Shown: positions 8,663-19,989 of the stretch, piece after piece
How the letters are laid out: each line of letters starts with the position of its first letter
Numbering within the stretch: the first letter of the stretch is position 1
Source: Tessaracoccus antarcticus
GTDB lineage: Bacteria > Actinomycetota > Actinomycetes > Propionibacteriales > Propionibacteriaceae
Assembly: GCF_003688855.1 (NCBI RefSeq)
Contig: NZ_REFW01000001.1
Location: 1,240,001-1,304,000, forward strand
DNA length: 64,000 nt
Direction of reading: 5' to 3'
Program-made: the position numbers and the translations under genes
The notes under the pieces: model-generated
What the model was told of the DNA's origin: nothing
The model's database searches: none
Seen by the model: the letters and a program-made list of their open reading frames with translations, nothing else

Positions 8663-9771
8663 GCGGGCACCCCGTGGCGGGCACCGGCCCGGACCTGCGT
8701 GCCGCCACAGCCGAATCCCTCGTGCTGGGGGGCTTCGTCGGACGCTTCCTCCACCTGCCCGGCACCCTGATGGGCAGGACCGTCGCGTCCATCCCGGATG
8801 TGGTGGCACAGCGCAGGGTGGTGGTGACCCGAGGTACCCCGTTCCACTACTGGTGGCAGGCCCACCTGCTGGATGCCATCGTCGACGGCGGGCTGCGCCG
8901 GGTGGGCGTAGGTGATGCGTCGGGCGCCCGGCGCTCCGCCCGCCTCGCCCGTCGCCTCCTGTGGACCATCATCCTGAGGAACCGCGGCACCCTGCGCAAC
9001 GACTTCTTCGACGACATGGGATGGCTCGCGCTGGCGCTCCAACGGCTGGACATCCTGCAGCGGCATCTCGGCGCGGGGCGTCCCGACGTCCTCGTGCGGC
9101 GAGCCCACCGCACCCTGACCCGGGAACTGCGCTCCGGTGTCGACGGCGGTGGCGGCGTCTTCTGGAACAAGGAGAGGGACTTCCTCAACGCGGCGGCGGC
9201 CGGTCCCGCAGCCCTGTACCTGGCCCGGTCCGGACGCGTCGCAGAGGCGCGTGTGGTCGTGGACTGGCTCCACCGCCACTTGCTGGATGACAGGGGCCTC
9301 ATCATCGACGGCCTCCGCTCCGACGGCACGCTGGCCGTCGAGGTGTACACCTACAACCAGGGGCCCGCGCTGGGGGCGCTGCTGGAGCTGGGGGAGCCGG
9401 GCGACCTGGAGCGAGCCACATCGCTGGTGCGCACCGCGCAGGAGCACCTGACGCAGCGCGTGGGCCCACGTCAGGTGCTCATCACGCACGGCACGGGTGA
9501 CGGGGGGCTGTTCACGGGGATACTGGTGCGCCACCTCGCCCTCGCCGCCCGCCATCACGGGCTGAGTGATGATGTGCGGGGCATCGCCGCAGGGTTGGTG
9601 CGCTCGACCAGCGATGCGTTGTGGGAGGGGAGGGACGCGGCCACAGGGCTGTTCCCCACGTCGACAGCACGCCCCGCCCGCGGGAACCACAACCCCAGCG
9701 CCCGGGTGGAGCTCGCGACGCAACTGCAGGCCTGGATCGTGATGGAGGCTGCCGCCCGTCTCGACCACTGA
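8650..9771 (+). CDS. Glycoside hydrolase family 76 (alpha-1,6-mannanase-like)
   Basis: 373 aa. NDFFDDMGWLALA carries the Asp-Asp catalytic pair of GH76 endo-alpha-1,6-mannanases. GVFWNKERDFLNAAAAGPAA and EVYTYNQG are further family landmarks in (alpha/alpha)6 barrels. No signal peptide is seen, so the enzyme may be cytoplasmic. GTG 8650 is inferred from its 13-nt overlap with the preceding stop; an ATG inside LMGRTV (about 8770) is the alternative. Substrate is probably mannan or a mannosylated glycolipid, by family only. Confidence 0.75.
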   Translation: MVLLSGHPVAGTGPDLRAATAESLVLGGFVGRFLHLPGTLMGRTVASIPDVVAQRRVVVTRGTPFHYWWQAHLLDAIVDGGLRRVGVGDASGARRSARLARRLLWTIILRNRGTLRNDFFDDMGWLALALQRLDILQRHLGAGRPDVLVRRAHRTLTRELRSGVDGGGGVFWNKERDFLNAAAAGPAALYLARSGRVAEARVVVDWLHRHLLDDRGLIIDGLRSDGTLAVEVYTYNQGPALGALLELGEPGDLERATSLVRTAQEHLTQRVGPRQVLITHGTGDGGLFTGILVRHLALAARHHGLSDDVRGIAAGLVRSTSDALWEGRDAATGLFPTSTARPARGNHNPSARVELATQLQAWIVMEAAARLDH

Positions 9772-9810
9772 CGGCGCCCCTGCCGATTCGGCAGTGCGCG
9801 GAGCGGCGGG

Positions 9811-9816
9811 TAGAGT
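9811..9816 (+). promoter_or_regulatory. Possible -10 box for the MFS-sortase-pyrE operon
   Basis: TAGAGT lies in the short gap after the GH76 stop. The ATG 5 nt downstream opens a frame that is not protein-like, so a 5' leader before the GTG starts at 9841 or 9916 is more likely. Confidence 0.35.
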
Positions 9817-9915
9817 GATGCATGCCTGCGTGTTTCGCCCGTGGGCCCCCGCCTGCTCCCGCTGGCCATCTCTGGCCGAGGGACCCTTGCGGGACGCCGC
9901 TCAGAAAGCACACTC

Positions 9916-11169
9916 GTGCCGTCGTCACCTTTCAGCGCCCTCGCGCACTACAAGTCCCTCTTCGCGATTTCATCGGGCAGGTCCATGGCGCTCGCCGTCG
10001 CTGCCCGCGCGCCCTACGCCATGATCCCGCTCGGCACCATGACGGCGATCACCGCATCCACGGGGTCGGTCGCCTCCGGTGGACTCGCCACAGGTGTGGT
10101 CTCCGTCGCCACCGCCGTCGCGTCCCCCCTCATCGGGCGCTGGGCGGACCGCCGTGGACAACGGTTCGTCCTTCGCCTCCTCACGCCACTCAACGCCGCG
10201 GCCCTGGTGATGCTCCTGGTGGCTGCGCTGTCCGGCTGGGACGGCCCGTTGTTGTGGGTGGCCTGCCTGTGGGTGGGCCTCACCTCCCTCCCCATCGGCT
10301 CGTTCACTCGGTCGCGCTGGATCGTCGCCGCCCGGCAGCCACGCGACGTCTCCACGGCGTTCTCCTACGAGTCGACGGTCGATGAACTCGTCTTCGTGCT
10401 GGGACCGGCCTTCGTTGGCATCGCAGCCTCAGCAGCCGTCCCTGCCGCACCCCTGGCGCTCGCGGCGGCGCTCGTGCTGCTGGCGGGGATGCCGTTCGCG
10501 ATCACGGCCCCCGCAGTCATCGACATCCCGTCGGCGAACACCACGGTCACCAGGCGCCCGTCCATCGGCACGGTGCTGTGGGCCGTCGTGCCCGCCATCG
10601 TCGTCATGGTGTGCATCGGCACCTTCTTCGGCTCCGTCCAGGCGGCCGTCACCGAGCGCTCGCTGGAGCTTGGTCTGGCCTCCCGTGCAGGGCTGGTGTA
10701 CGCACTCATGGGGGTGGGGTCAGCCGCCACTGCGCTGCTGGCCGTCGTCATCCCCGCCGCTGTACGGCTGTCCACCCGGGTACTGGTGGGCGGACTGGGC
10801 ATGACCGTGTTCATCCTCGTCACCTGGACCCAGGGATCGCTGCTGCTGACCGCGCTGACCCTCCTCGCAGCCGGGCTCTTCGTGGGCCCCACCATGGTGA
10901 CGGCCTTCAGCGTTGCGGAACGCCGCAGCCCTTCAGGCGGGACAGGTGTGGCCATGACGGCCATGCAGTCCGCCATCACCATCGGTGTGTCGCTGGGCGC
11001 GGCGGCCGGCGGTGCGTTGGCGGCTGCAGAGGGTGCCACCGGGGCATTCTTCCTCGCTGCCGCTGCGGCGCTCGTCATCGCGTTGACCGGCACCATGATG
11101 ATGCGAATGAAGGCGTCGGCGCCCATCACGATCGCTGATACGACCATGGAGCGCGTGCCTGCGTTGTGA
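9916..11169 (+). CDS. Major facilitator superfamily transporter
   Basis: 417 aa from GTG 9916, with twelve predicted membrane helices and the loop 2-3 motif GRWADRRGQR, the DRxGRR-like signature of MFS exporters. GTG 9841 is also in frame, but the extra 25 residues are polar and lack support. The protein is Ala/Val-rich, as usual for actinobacterial drug-efflux-type MFS members. Its stop overlaps the sortase start by 4 nt (GTGA). Substrate unknown. Confidence 0.75.
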   Translation: MPSSPFSALAHYKSLFAISSGRSMALAVAARAPYAMIPLGTMTAITASTGSVASGGLATGVVSVATAVASPLIGRWADRRGQRFVLRLLTPLNAAALVMLLVAALSGWDGPLLWVACLWVGLTSLPIGSFTRSRWIVAARQPRDVSTAFSYESTVDELVFVLGPAFVGIAASAAVPAAPLALAAALVLLAGMPFAITAPAVIDIPSANTTVTRRPSIGTVLWAVVPAIVVMVCIGTFFGSVQAAVTERSLELGLASRAGLVYALMGVGSAATALLAVVIPAAVRLSTRVLVGGLGMTVFILVTWTQGSLLLTALTLLAAGLFVGPTMVTAFSVAERRSPSGGTGVAMTAMQSAITIGVSLGAAAGGALAAAEGATGAFFLAAAAALVIALTGTMMMRMKASAPITIADTTMERVPAL

Positions 11170-11966
11170 CGTCACGCGACCCTGCCGGGGCCCGCGTGCA
11201 GGAAACTGCGGTGTACGCGAGAATGGCGCACATGCAACAGGGCAGGCGGGGCACGGACGTGGCGGACTCGATGGCGTCGGGCGCCGCACCCGCACCCGCG
11301 CGGAAGCGCCGCCCGGTGTCGCCCCTGACGTTCCTGGGTGTGGTGCTGCTGGCCGCGGGGCTGGTGTGCCTGGGGTGGGTGGGGTGGCAGTACTTCGGTA
11401 CCAACATTGTCTCCAGGCAGGAGGCGGGCAAGGAGATCGCCGCGCTCAAGGAGTCGTGGGGTGGGCCTTCCGCCGCCCCCACCGCGACCGATGAACCCGT
11501 CGACGGCGACGGGACACCCCTGGCGGGCAGCGCCCAGTGGCTGATCCGCATTCCTGCCTTCGGCAGCGACTACGTGTGGCCCATCGTCGCCGGCGTCGGC
11601 GTCAACGACCTCTCGAGGGGCGTCGGCTGGTACCCGACGACGTCCCAGCCCGGGGAGGTGGGCAACTTTGCCCTGGCGGGCCACCGCATCACCCACGGTG
11701 AACCGTTCCGGCGCATGCTGGAACTCACCGTCGGGGACACCATCATCATCGAGACGCGCGACGCCGTGCTGACCTACGAACTGACGTCGGCACCCGGCCA
11801 ACTGACGGTGCAGGACACCGAGACATGGGTCCTGGACCCCGTCCCCGGCCATGAGGACGTGACGCCCTCCGAGGCCCTCATCACGCTCACCACCTGCGAA
11901 GACCTTTTCCATTCCCCCGACCGCTCCGTGGCGTTCGGCAAGCTCGCAACGACGGAGACGAAGTGA
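11166..11966 (+). CDS. Class E sortase
   Basis: 266 aa. One membrane helix (about residues 52-72) is followed by an extracellular sortase domain. The catalytic His is in FALAGHRITHGEPF, the Cys in ITLTTCEDLF, and an Arg in SPDRSVAFG. The short N-terminal cytoplasmic tail and single TM fit actinobacterial class E enzymes, which attach proteins with LAXTG-like signals to the wall. GTG 11166 overlaps the MFS stop; ATG 11223 (MAHMQQG) is an alternative start. None of the exported proteins in this window shows a recognisable sorting signal. Confidence 0.82.
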   Translation: MTSRDPAGARVQETAVYARMAHMQQGRRGTDVADSMASGAAPAPARKRRPVSPLTFLGVVLLAAGLVCLGWVGWQYFGTNIVSRQEAGKEIAALKESWGGPSAAPTATDEPVDGDGTPLAGSAQWLIRIPAFGSDYVWPIVAGVGVNDLSRGVGWYPTTSQPGEVGNFALAGHRITHGEPFRRMLELTVGDTIIIETRDAVLTYELTSAPGQLTVQDTETWVLDPVPGHEDVTPSEALITLTTCEDLFHSPDRSVAFGKLATTETK

Positions 11967-12502
11967 CTGACAAACAAGAACTGATCCAGCATGTCAAGGA
12001 TCTGGCCATCGTCCACGGCAAGGTGACGCTGGCCTCCGGCAGGGAGGCCGACTACTACGTCGACATGCGGCGCGTCACGCTCGACGGTGCCGCCTCGCCG
12101 CTGGTGGGCAGGGTCATGGACGAGCTCACCCGTGACCTCGACTTCGACGCCGTCGGCGGACTGACACTGGGCGCCGACCCGGTGGCCACCGCCATGCTCC
12201 ATGCCCGTGCCGCCGCCGGCGGACGCCTGGACGCTTTCGTGGTGCGCAAGGACGCGAAGGCCCACGGACTGCAACGCCGCATCGAGGGCGCGGACGTCGC
12301 CGGCCGCCGCGTGCTGGTGGTGGAGGACACGTCCACCACGGGTGGCTCCGCCCTCACCGCAGTCGAGGCCGTGCGCGACGCGGGCGGTGAGGTGGTGGCC
12401 GTGGCCGTCGTCGTCGACCGTGGCACCGGCTCCGCTGAGCGGGTCGCCGAGGCGGGACTGGAGTACCGCTACGCGCTCGGTCTCACCGATCTGGGTCTCT
12501 GA
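11963..12502 (+). CDS. pyrE: Orotate phosphoribosyltransferase
   Basis: 179 aa. The PRPP-binding loop is VLVVEDTSTTGGSAL, and VRKDAKAHGLQRRIEG is the mobile catalytic loop of OPRTases. The enzyme converts orotate and PRPP to OMP in pyrimidine synthesis. GTG 11963 overlaps the sortase stop (GTGA), making this the third gene of an MFS-sortase-pyrE run. Confidence 0.93.
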   Translation: MTDKQELIQHVKDLAIVHGKVTLASGREADYYVDMRRVTLDGAASPLVGRVMDELTRDLDFDAVGGLTLGADPVATAMLHARAAAGGRLDAFVVRKDAKAHGLQRRIEGADVAGRRVLVVEDTSTTGGSALTAVEAVRDAGGEVVAVAVVVDRGTGSAERVAEAGLEYRYALGLTDLGL

Positions 12503-12558
12503 GCCGGGGCTCGCGCTACGGTTGATTCGGTCTTCGTCACCACCTCAAGGAGTCTTTG

Positions 12559-13326
12559 ATGGAAGTTCTGCTCGTCCTCATCGGAATCGTCGTCGTCATC
12601 GGTCTCATCGCCGTGCTGTGGGGAGTGGGTGTTTACAACGGTTTCATCAAGGGCCGCAACCTCATCCAGGAGTCCTGGCGGCAGATTGATGTTGAACTGA
12701 ACCGTCGCTACGACCTCATCCCCAACCTCATCGAGACCGTCCGCGGGTTCGCCGCCCACGAACGCAACACGCTGGAAGAGGTCACCCGGCTGCGCAACTC
12801 CGCCGCCGCGATGGCGTCCCAGTCCCACGGGGCCCCCAACGAGCAGCGCGCCGCCGTGGAGGCCGAACTCGGCCAGGCCGTCCGCAACCTGATCGTGTCC
12901 GTGGAGGCGTACCCGCAGCTCAAGTCGAACGTGAACTTCCTGGAACTGCAGCGGGAGCTCACCGACACGGAGGACCGGATCGCGGCCGGCCGTCGGTTCT
13001 ACAACGCCAACGTGCGCGACTACAACACCAAGCTGGAAACCGTCCCCAGCAACATTGTGGCCGGTTTCGCGAAGTTCGAGAAGGCCACCTACTTCGAGGT
13101 CAACGACGCCATGGTGCGTCAGGCACCCTCGGTGAACTTCGGCGAGATCTCCTCGCGCCCGGGCGTCGGCCAGGGCAGCCAGAACCCCAGCGCCCTGCCC
13201 AACCCGGGCCAGTTCAACCAGCCCTACTCCGCACCCTCGGCGAACCCCCAGCAGCAGCCGCAGTGGCAGCAGAACACGCCGCCGCCGCAGCAGGGTGGCC
13301 AGCAGCCGCCCTGGAACACCAACTGA
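12559..13326 (+). CDS. lemA: LemA-family membrane protein
   Basis: 255 aa. An N-terminal TM helix (residues 3-25) is followed by the LemA core: NLIQESWRQIDVELNRRYDL and IPNLIETVRGFAAHE, then long helices including the FYNANVRDYN motif. The last ~60 residues are a Pro/Gln/Asn-rich disordered tail ending in QQGGQQPPW. ATG 12559 is preceded by AAGGAG with 6-nt spacing. Cellular role of the family is unclear. Confidence 0.9.
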   Translation: MEVLLVLIGIVVVIGLIAVLWGVGVYNGFIKGRNLIQESWRQIDVELNRRYDLIPNLIETVRGFAAHERNTLEEVTRLRNSAAAMASQSHGAPNEQRAAVEAELGQAVRNLIVSVEAYPQLKSNVNFLELQRELTDTEDRIAAGRRFYNANVRDYNTKLETVPSNIVAGFAKFEKATYFEVNDAMVRQAPSVNFGEISSRPGVGQGSQNPSALPNPGQFNQPYSAPSANPQQQPQWQQNTPPPQQGGQQPPWNTN

Positions 13327-13352
13327 AGGGGGGCGGCTTCGCCGCCCTCACA

Positions 13353-13394
13353 GCTGAACGGCCCGGCTCCCACGTGGGAGCCGGGCCGTTCAGC
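13353..13394. terminator. Bidirectional hairpin between lemA and the DedA gene
   Basis: A perfect 19-bp stem (13353-13371 with 13376-13394) around an ACGT loop, preceded by a smaller GGGCGGC hairpin at 13331-13347. It lies between convergent genes. No U-tract is seen, as is common in this GC-rich group. Confidence 0.75.
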
Positions 13395-13426
13395 GTCGGG
13401 TGGGATCTGCCCGTCGACGGGATCGG

Positions 13427-14134
13427 TCAGTCACCGATGGTGGCGGGGGAAACCTGGCCACCCCTGCGGCGACGAGCGAGCAGCACCTCGGCGACCATCG
13501 GGAGGATGGAGATGAACACGATGAGGATGAACGCCACCTCGATGTTGTTGTGGACAACCGGTATCTGGCCCAGGAAGAACCCCAGCACCGTCACGCCCGA
13601 GGCCCACAACACGCCACCGATGGCCGAGTAGGTCATGAAGCGGCGGAGATTCATGTGGGCCACTCCGGCCACCAGCGTCACGAACGTACGCACCATGGGC
13701 ACGAACCGCGCCAGGATCAGGGCCCGGGAGCCGTACTTGTCGAAGAACTCGTGGGTCTGGTCCACGTACTTCTGGTTGAACACCTTGCCCATGAAGCCGT
13801 CCCGGGGCTTGAACAGGGGCGGACCCACCCATCGCCCGAGGAAGTAGCCGGACAGGTTCCCCAGGACTGCCGCGAGCGTGAGGACCACGCAGGCCCACAC
13901 CAGGGTGGAGGCCTTGGAGTCCGTCAGGGACACGGTGCCGAGCGCCACGAACATCCCGATGGTGAACAGCAGCGAGTCGCCGGGGAGCAGGGAGAACAAC
14001 CCGCACTCGGCGAAGATGATGAGCGCGCACCCCCACAGCGCCCAGTTGCCCATGGCGGTGATCAGGTACTCCGGGTCCAGCCAGTCCGGCAGGAGCAGGG
14101 GCACGAGGACGGCGAGCTCGAAAAGTGTCGTCAC
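13427..14134 (-). CDS. DedA-family membrane protein
   Basis: 235 aa with about five hydrophobic segments. The family marks are FAECGLFSLLPGDSLLF and the RFVPMVRTFVTLVAG stretch, as in DedA/VTT proteins proposed to act as half-transporters or flippases. GTG 14134 is chosen because a TAATCT -10 box lies 7 nt upstream, giving a leaderless mRNA; the longer upstream frame is antisense to the next gene. Confidence 0.85.
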   Translation of the reverse strand: MTTLFELAVLVPLLLPDWLDPEYLITAMGNWALWGCALIIFAECGLFSLLPGDSLLFTIGMFVALGTVSLTDSKASTLVWACVVLTLAAVLGNLSGYFLGRWVGPPLFKPRDGFMGKVFNQKYVDQTHEFFDKYGSRALILARFVPMVRTFVTLVAGVAHMNLRRFMTYSAIGGVLWASGVTVLGFFLGQIPVVHNNIEVAFILIVFISILPMVAEVLLARRRRGGQVSPATIGD

Positions 14135-14141
14135 GTGGACC

Positions 14142-14147
14142 AGATTA
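14142..14147 (-). promoter_or_regulatory. -10 box of leaderless DedA transcript
   Basis: TAATCT on the minus strand, 7 nt before GTG 14134. Confidence 0.55.
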
Positions 14148-14197
14148 CCTGCGTCGCGTTTGGATCCCCCCATCGTCGTGCAGTAGACACGTGCATC

Positions 14198-14821
14198 ATG
14201 GACGAGCACCACACTGACCCGACGGCGCCGCAGGTGGGTGTGGGCCCCCATCCGGAACCGTGGCCGAGCGGCGACCACCTCGATGAGGACCTGCTCCGCG
14301 ACGGTGACCGCCGCAACGTCCTCGACCGGTACCGGTACTGGAAGCTGGAGGCCATCGTCGCCCACCTGGACCAGCACCGCTCCACTCTGCACGTCGCCAT
14401 TCAGAACTGGGAGCACGACTTCAACATCGGTTCCATGGTGCGCACCGCCAACGCTTTCAACGTGGCCGGGGTGCACATCGTCGGGCGGCGGCGCTGGAAC
14501 CGGCGTGGCGCCATGGTCACCGACCGCTACCTCCACGTCCACCACCACGACGACGAAGCGGCACTGCTCGCATGGCTGGGGGAGAGGGGGGTCGCTGCCG
14601 TCGGCGTCGACAACCTTCCCGGATCGGTGCCACTGGAGTCGGCCGCCCTGCCGGAGCAGTGCTGCCTGGTGTTCGGCTCCGAGGGGCCCGGACTGACCGA
14701 TGCCATGGTGGAGGGCTGCGAGCGGCTGGTCGCCATCACCCAGTACGGCTCCACCCGGTCCATGAACGCGGGGGCCGCCGCAGCGATCGCCATGTACCAC
14801 TGGTCGCTGCAACACCGGTGA
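14198..14821 (+). CDS. SpoU/TrmH-family RNA 2'-O-methyltransferase
   Basis: 207 aa. The SPOUT knot motifs are present: NIGSMVRTANAFNVAGVHIV (motif 1, with Asn and Arg), LVFGSEGPGL (motif 2, SAM loop) and SMNAGAAAAIAMYHW (motif 3). This predicts a 2'-O-methyltransferase of tRNA or rRNA; the target cannot be assigned. Motif 3 usually reads SLNVSVAAG, so SMNAGAA is a mild variant. ATG 14198 starts MDEHH and is divergent from the DedA gene. Confidence 0.85.
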   Translation: MDEHHTDPTAPQVGVGPHPEPWPSGDHLDEDLLRDGDRRNVLDRYRYWKLEAIVAHLDQHRSTLHVAIQNWEHDFNIGSMVRTANAFNVAGVHIVGRRRWNRRGAMVTDRYLHVHHHDDEAALLAWLGERGVAAVGVDNLPGSVPLESAALPEQCCLVFGSEGPGLTDAMVEGCERLVAITQYGSTRSMNAGAAAAIAMYHWSLQHR

Positions 14822-14860
14822 GGCTCCCTCCTCACCGTCGTCGGGGAGCAGGGTTGTCGA

Positions 14861-14866
14861 TACCAT
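14861..14866 (+). promoter_or_regulatory. -10 box of leaderless transcript
   Basis: TACCAT, then 6 nt, then ATG 14873. Confidence 0.5.
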
Positions 14867-14872
14867 GGGCGC

Positions 14873-15412
14873 ATGCTGCCTGAGCGTTTCGCCGTCGGAC
14901 TGACGCCCCTGCCCACCGCGGCACGGGTGGCGCGTCAACGCTCCGCCCTGCGGATGCGCATCATCTCCGCCCTGATCTCCCTGGCGGTACTGGTGGGCAT
15001 CCTCGTGTTCCTGAACCCGGGCTGGTCCAGGGAACTTGTCATCGGATTCATCGCCATCTGGGTGGCGACGTCGGCCATCTGGCTGGGTCTGACCACCGTG
15101 GGGCTGCAGCGCGCCAAGCGTGACCTGGCCTCCATCGGGCACGGTGACGCGTTCTACATCGACGGCCGTGGCATCGAATTCGTACATCCCACGACGGTGC
15201 ACGCCACCTGGTCCGAGATCACCGCACTGCGCATCGCCGGGGGCAGCCTGGGGGCCGGTCCGAGCCTCGTCATGGAGGTGGGCGGACAACGCGCCGCCAC
15301 CATCCCCCTGAGCTTCGTCGACGCCACGCCCTCAGCCATCGACTCCGCCACCAGTGCCAGGTCGCTGGGACGTGTGCGGGTGGATGTCAGCGGTATGGAC
15401 CGCATGTTCTGA
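14873..15412 (+). CDS. Membrane protein, two TM helices and a soluble C-terminal domain
   Basis: 179 aa, not assigned to a named family. Two hydrophobic helices (about 28-47 and 52-72) are followed by a ~100-residue beta-rich region, with YIDGRGIEF, THVATWSEIT-type strands and IPLSF, reminiscent of YcxB/PH-like domains. A leaderless start is supported by TACCAT 6 nt upstream. It stands alone between the methyltransferase and aldolase genes. Confidence 0.6.
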   Translation: MLPERFAVGLTPLPTAARVARQRSALRMRIISALISLAVLVGILVFLNPGWSRELVIGFIAIWVATSAIWLGLTTVGLQRAKRDLASIGHGDAFYIDGRGIEFVHPTTVHATWSEITALRIAGGSLGAGPSLVMEVGGQRAATIPLSFVDATPSAIDSATSARSLGRVRVDVSGMDRMF

Positions 15413-15485
15413 GCAGTCGGGGGCAGTGGTGTGGCACCGGATCTTGCCATGGCGGGCCCGGCTGCGAGTCCGCGGGGCGAGGCGA

Positions 15486-15491
15486 TAGGGT
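15486..15491 (+). promoter_or_regulatory. Candidate -10 of the aldolase promoter
   Basis: TAGGGT with CTGCGA 18 nt upstream as a weak -35; it predicts a leader of about 30 nt that contains GAAAGAGG before ATG 15527. Confidence 0.4.
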
Positions 15492-15526
15492 TGAGGTGTC
15501 AAATCTTCGACATGGAAAGAGGCACC

Positions 15527-16552
15527 ATGGCAGTCGCAACTCCCGAGGTCTACAACCAGATGCTTGACCGGGCCAAGGCAGGCAAGTTTGCTTACCCGGC
15601 CATCAATGTGAGCTCTTCGCAGACGCTCCACGCTGCACTCCAGGGCTTCGCGGAGGCTGGCTCCGACGGCATCCTGCAGGTCTCCACCGGTGGTTCCGAG
15701 TACTTCTCCGGCCCCACCATCAAGGACAAGGTCACCGGCGCCGTCGCGTTTGCCGTGTTCGCGCAGGAGGTGGCCAAGAACTACCCCATCAACGTTGCGC
15801 TGCACACGGACCACTGCCCCAAGGACAAGCTGGACAGCTTCGTGCGTCCGCTGCTGGCAATCTCGGAAGAGCGTGTCGCACGGGGCGAACTGCCGCTGTT
15901 CCAGTCGCACATGTGGGACGGCTCGGCTGTCGCGATGGATGAGAACCTGACCATCGCCGAGGAACTCCTCGAGCGCTGCCACAAGGCCAACATCATCCTT
16001 GAGATTGAGGTCGGCGTCGTCGGCGGCGAAGAGGACGGCGTCATGGCCGAAATCAACGAGAAGCTCTACACCACCGTCGAGGACGGCATGCACACCATCG
16101 AGGTCCTCGGCCTCGGCGAGAAGGGCCGCTACATGACGGCCCTCACGTTCGGCAACGTCCACGGCGTGTACAAGCCGGGTGCCGTCAAGCTGCGGCCCGC
16201 GGTGCTCAAGGAGATCCAGGACGCCGTCGGCAAGAAGTACGGCAAGGAGAACCCCTTCGACCTGGTCTTCCACGGCGGCTCCGGTTCGACCGCGCAGGAG
16301 ATCTCCGACGCGGTGGACTTCGGCGTCATCAAGATGAACATCGACACCGATGCGCAGTACGCCTTCACCCGCCCCGTGGCCGAGCACATGCTCCGCAACT
16401 ACGACGGTGTTCTGAAGATTGACGGCGAAGTCGGCAACAAGAAGATGTACGACCCCCGCGCCTGGGGCAAGGCCGCCGAGGCGGGCATGGCCAAGCGCGT
16501 CGTCGAGGCCTGCGAGCAGCTCCGCTCCGCCGGCACCTCGATGGGCAAGTGA
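15527..16552 (+). CDS. fbaA: Class II fructose-bisphosphate aldolase
   Basis: 341 aa. Zinc and substrate residues of class II aldolases are visible: HTDHCPK (zinc His, Asp), ILEIEVGVVGGEEDG, the His of TFGNVHG, and HGGSGS. It cleaves fructose-1,6-bisphosphate to DHAP and glyceraldehyde-3-phosphate in the cytoplasm. Start ATG 15527 (MAVATPEVYN) has GAAAGAGG upstream; in-frame codons further upstream are intergenic. Confidence 0.95.
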   Translation: MAVATPEVYNQMLDRAKAGKFAYPAINVSSSQTLHAALQGFAEAGSDGILQVSTGGSEYFSGPTIKDKVTGAVAFAVFAQEVAKNYPINVALHTDHCPKDKLDSFVRPLLAISEERVARGELPLFQSHMWDGSAVAMDENLTIAEELLERCHKANIILEIEVGVVGGEEDGVMAEINEKLYTTVEDGMHTIEVLGLGEKGRYMTALTFGNVHGVYKPGAVKLRPAVLKEIQDAVGKKYGKENPFDLVFHGGSGSTAQEISDAVDFGVIKMNIDTDAQYAFTRPVAEHMLRNYDGVLKIDGEVGNKKMYDPRAWGKAAEAGMAKRVVEACEQLRSAGTSMGK

Positions 16553-16580
16553 GCCTGACCGCTCGCTGAAGAATCGACGA

Positions 16581-16612
16581 CGAGGGCGTCCCCACCTGTG
16601 GGGGCGCCCTCG
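16581..16612 (+). terminator. Terminator of the aldolase gene
   Basis: 13-bp stem (one G-U) around ACCTGT, about 30 nt after the stop codon. Confidence 0.7.
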
Positions 16613-16638
16613 TTGCATGCCCGGCCCGAACACACACG

Positions 16639-16679
16639 CCGAAGGCCCGGTCACCCGCAATGGGTGACCGGGCCTTCGG
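16639..16679 (-). terminator. Terminator of the S8 protease gene
   Basis: Perfect 18-bp stem (16639-16656 with 16662-16679) around GCAAT, just beyond the protease stop codon at 16696. It may also stop readthrough from the aldolase side. Confidence 0.7.
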
Positions 16680-16695
16680 GGTTGTGGCTGTCAGC

Positions 16696-19836
<3,141 letters not shown>

Positions 19837-19989
19837 CCTAGAGTCTCTTTCGCTTGTCACAGACGGGGTTGGGCCTGACTGTAACGGCGGGCCCGGCCAT
19901 ATCCCGGGCGAATGGGGAAACTGTCCCCGATTGTTACCGCATTGCACTACGGGGGGCGGGTTGTCACGCCCAGCCGGGTCCCGCGCGGC

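Noticed and set aside
8545-9768. 407-codon open frame on the minus strand
   Set aside because: Exactly antisense to the GH76 gene, which has clear catalytic motifs.
9822-10385. ATG 5 nt after a TAGAGT box opening a 187-codon frame
   Set aside because: Out of frame with the MFS protein that covers the same DNA; sequence is low-complexity Arg/His/Pro.
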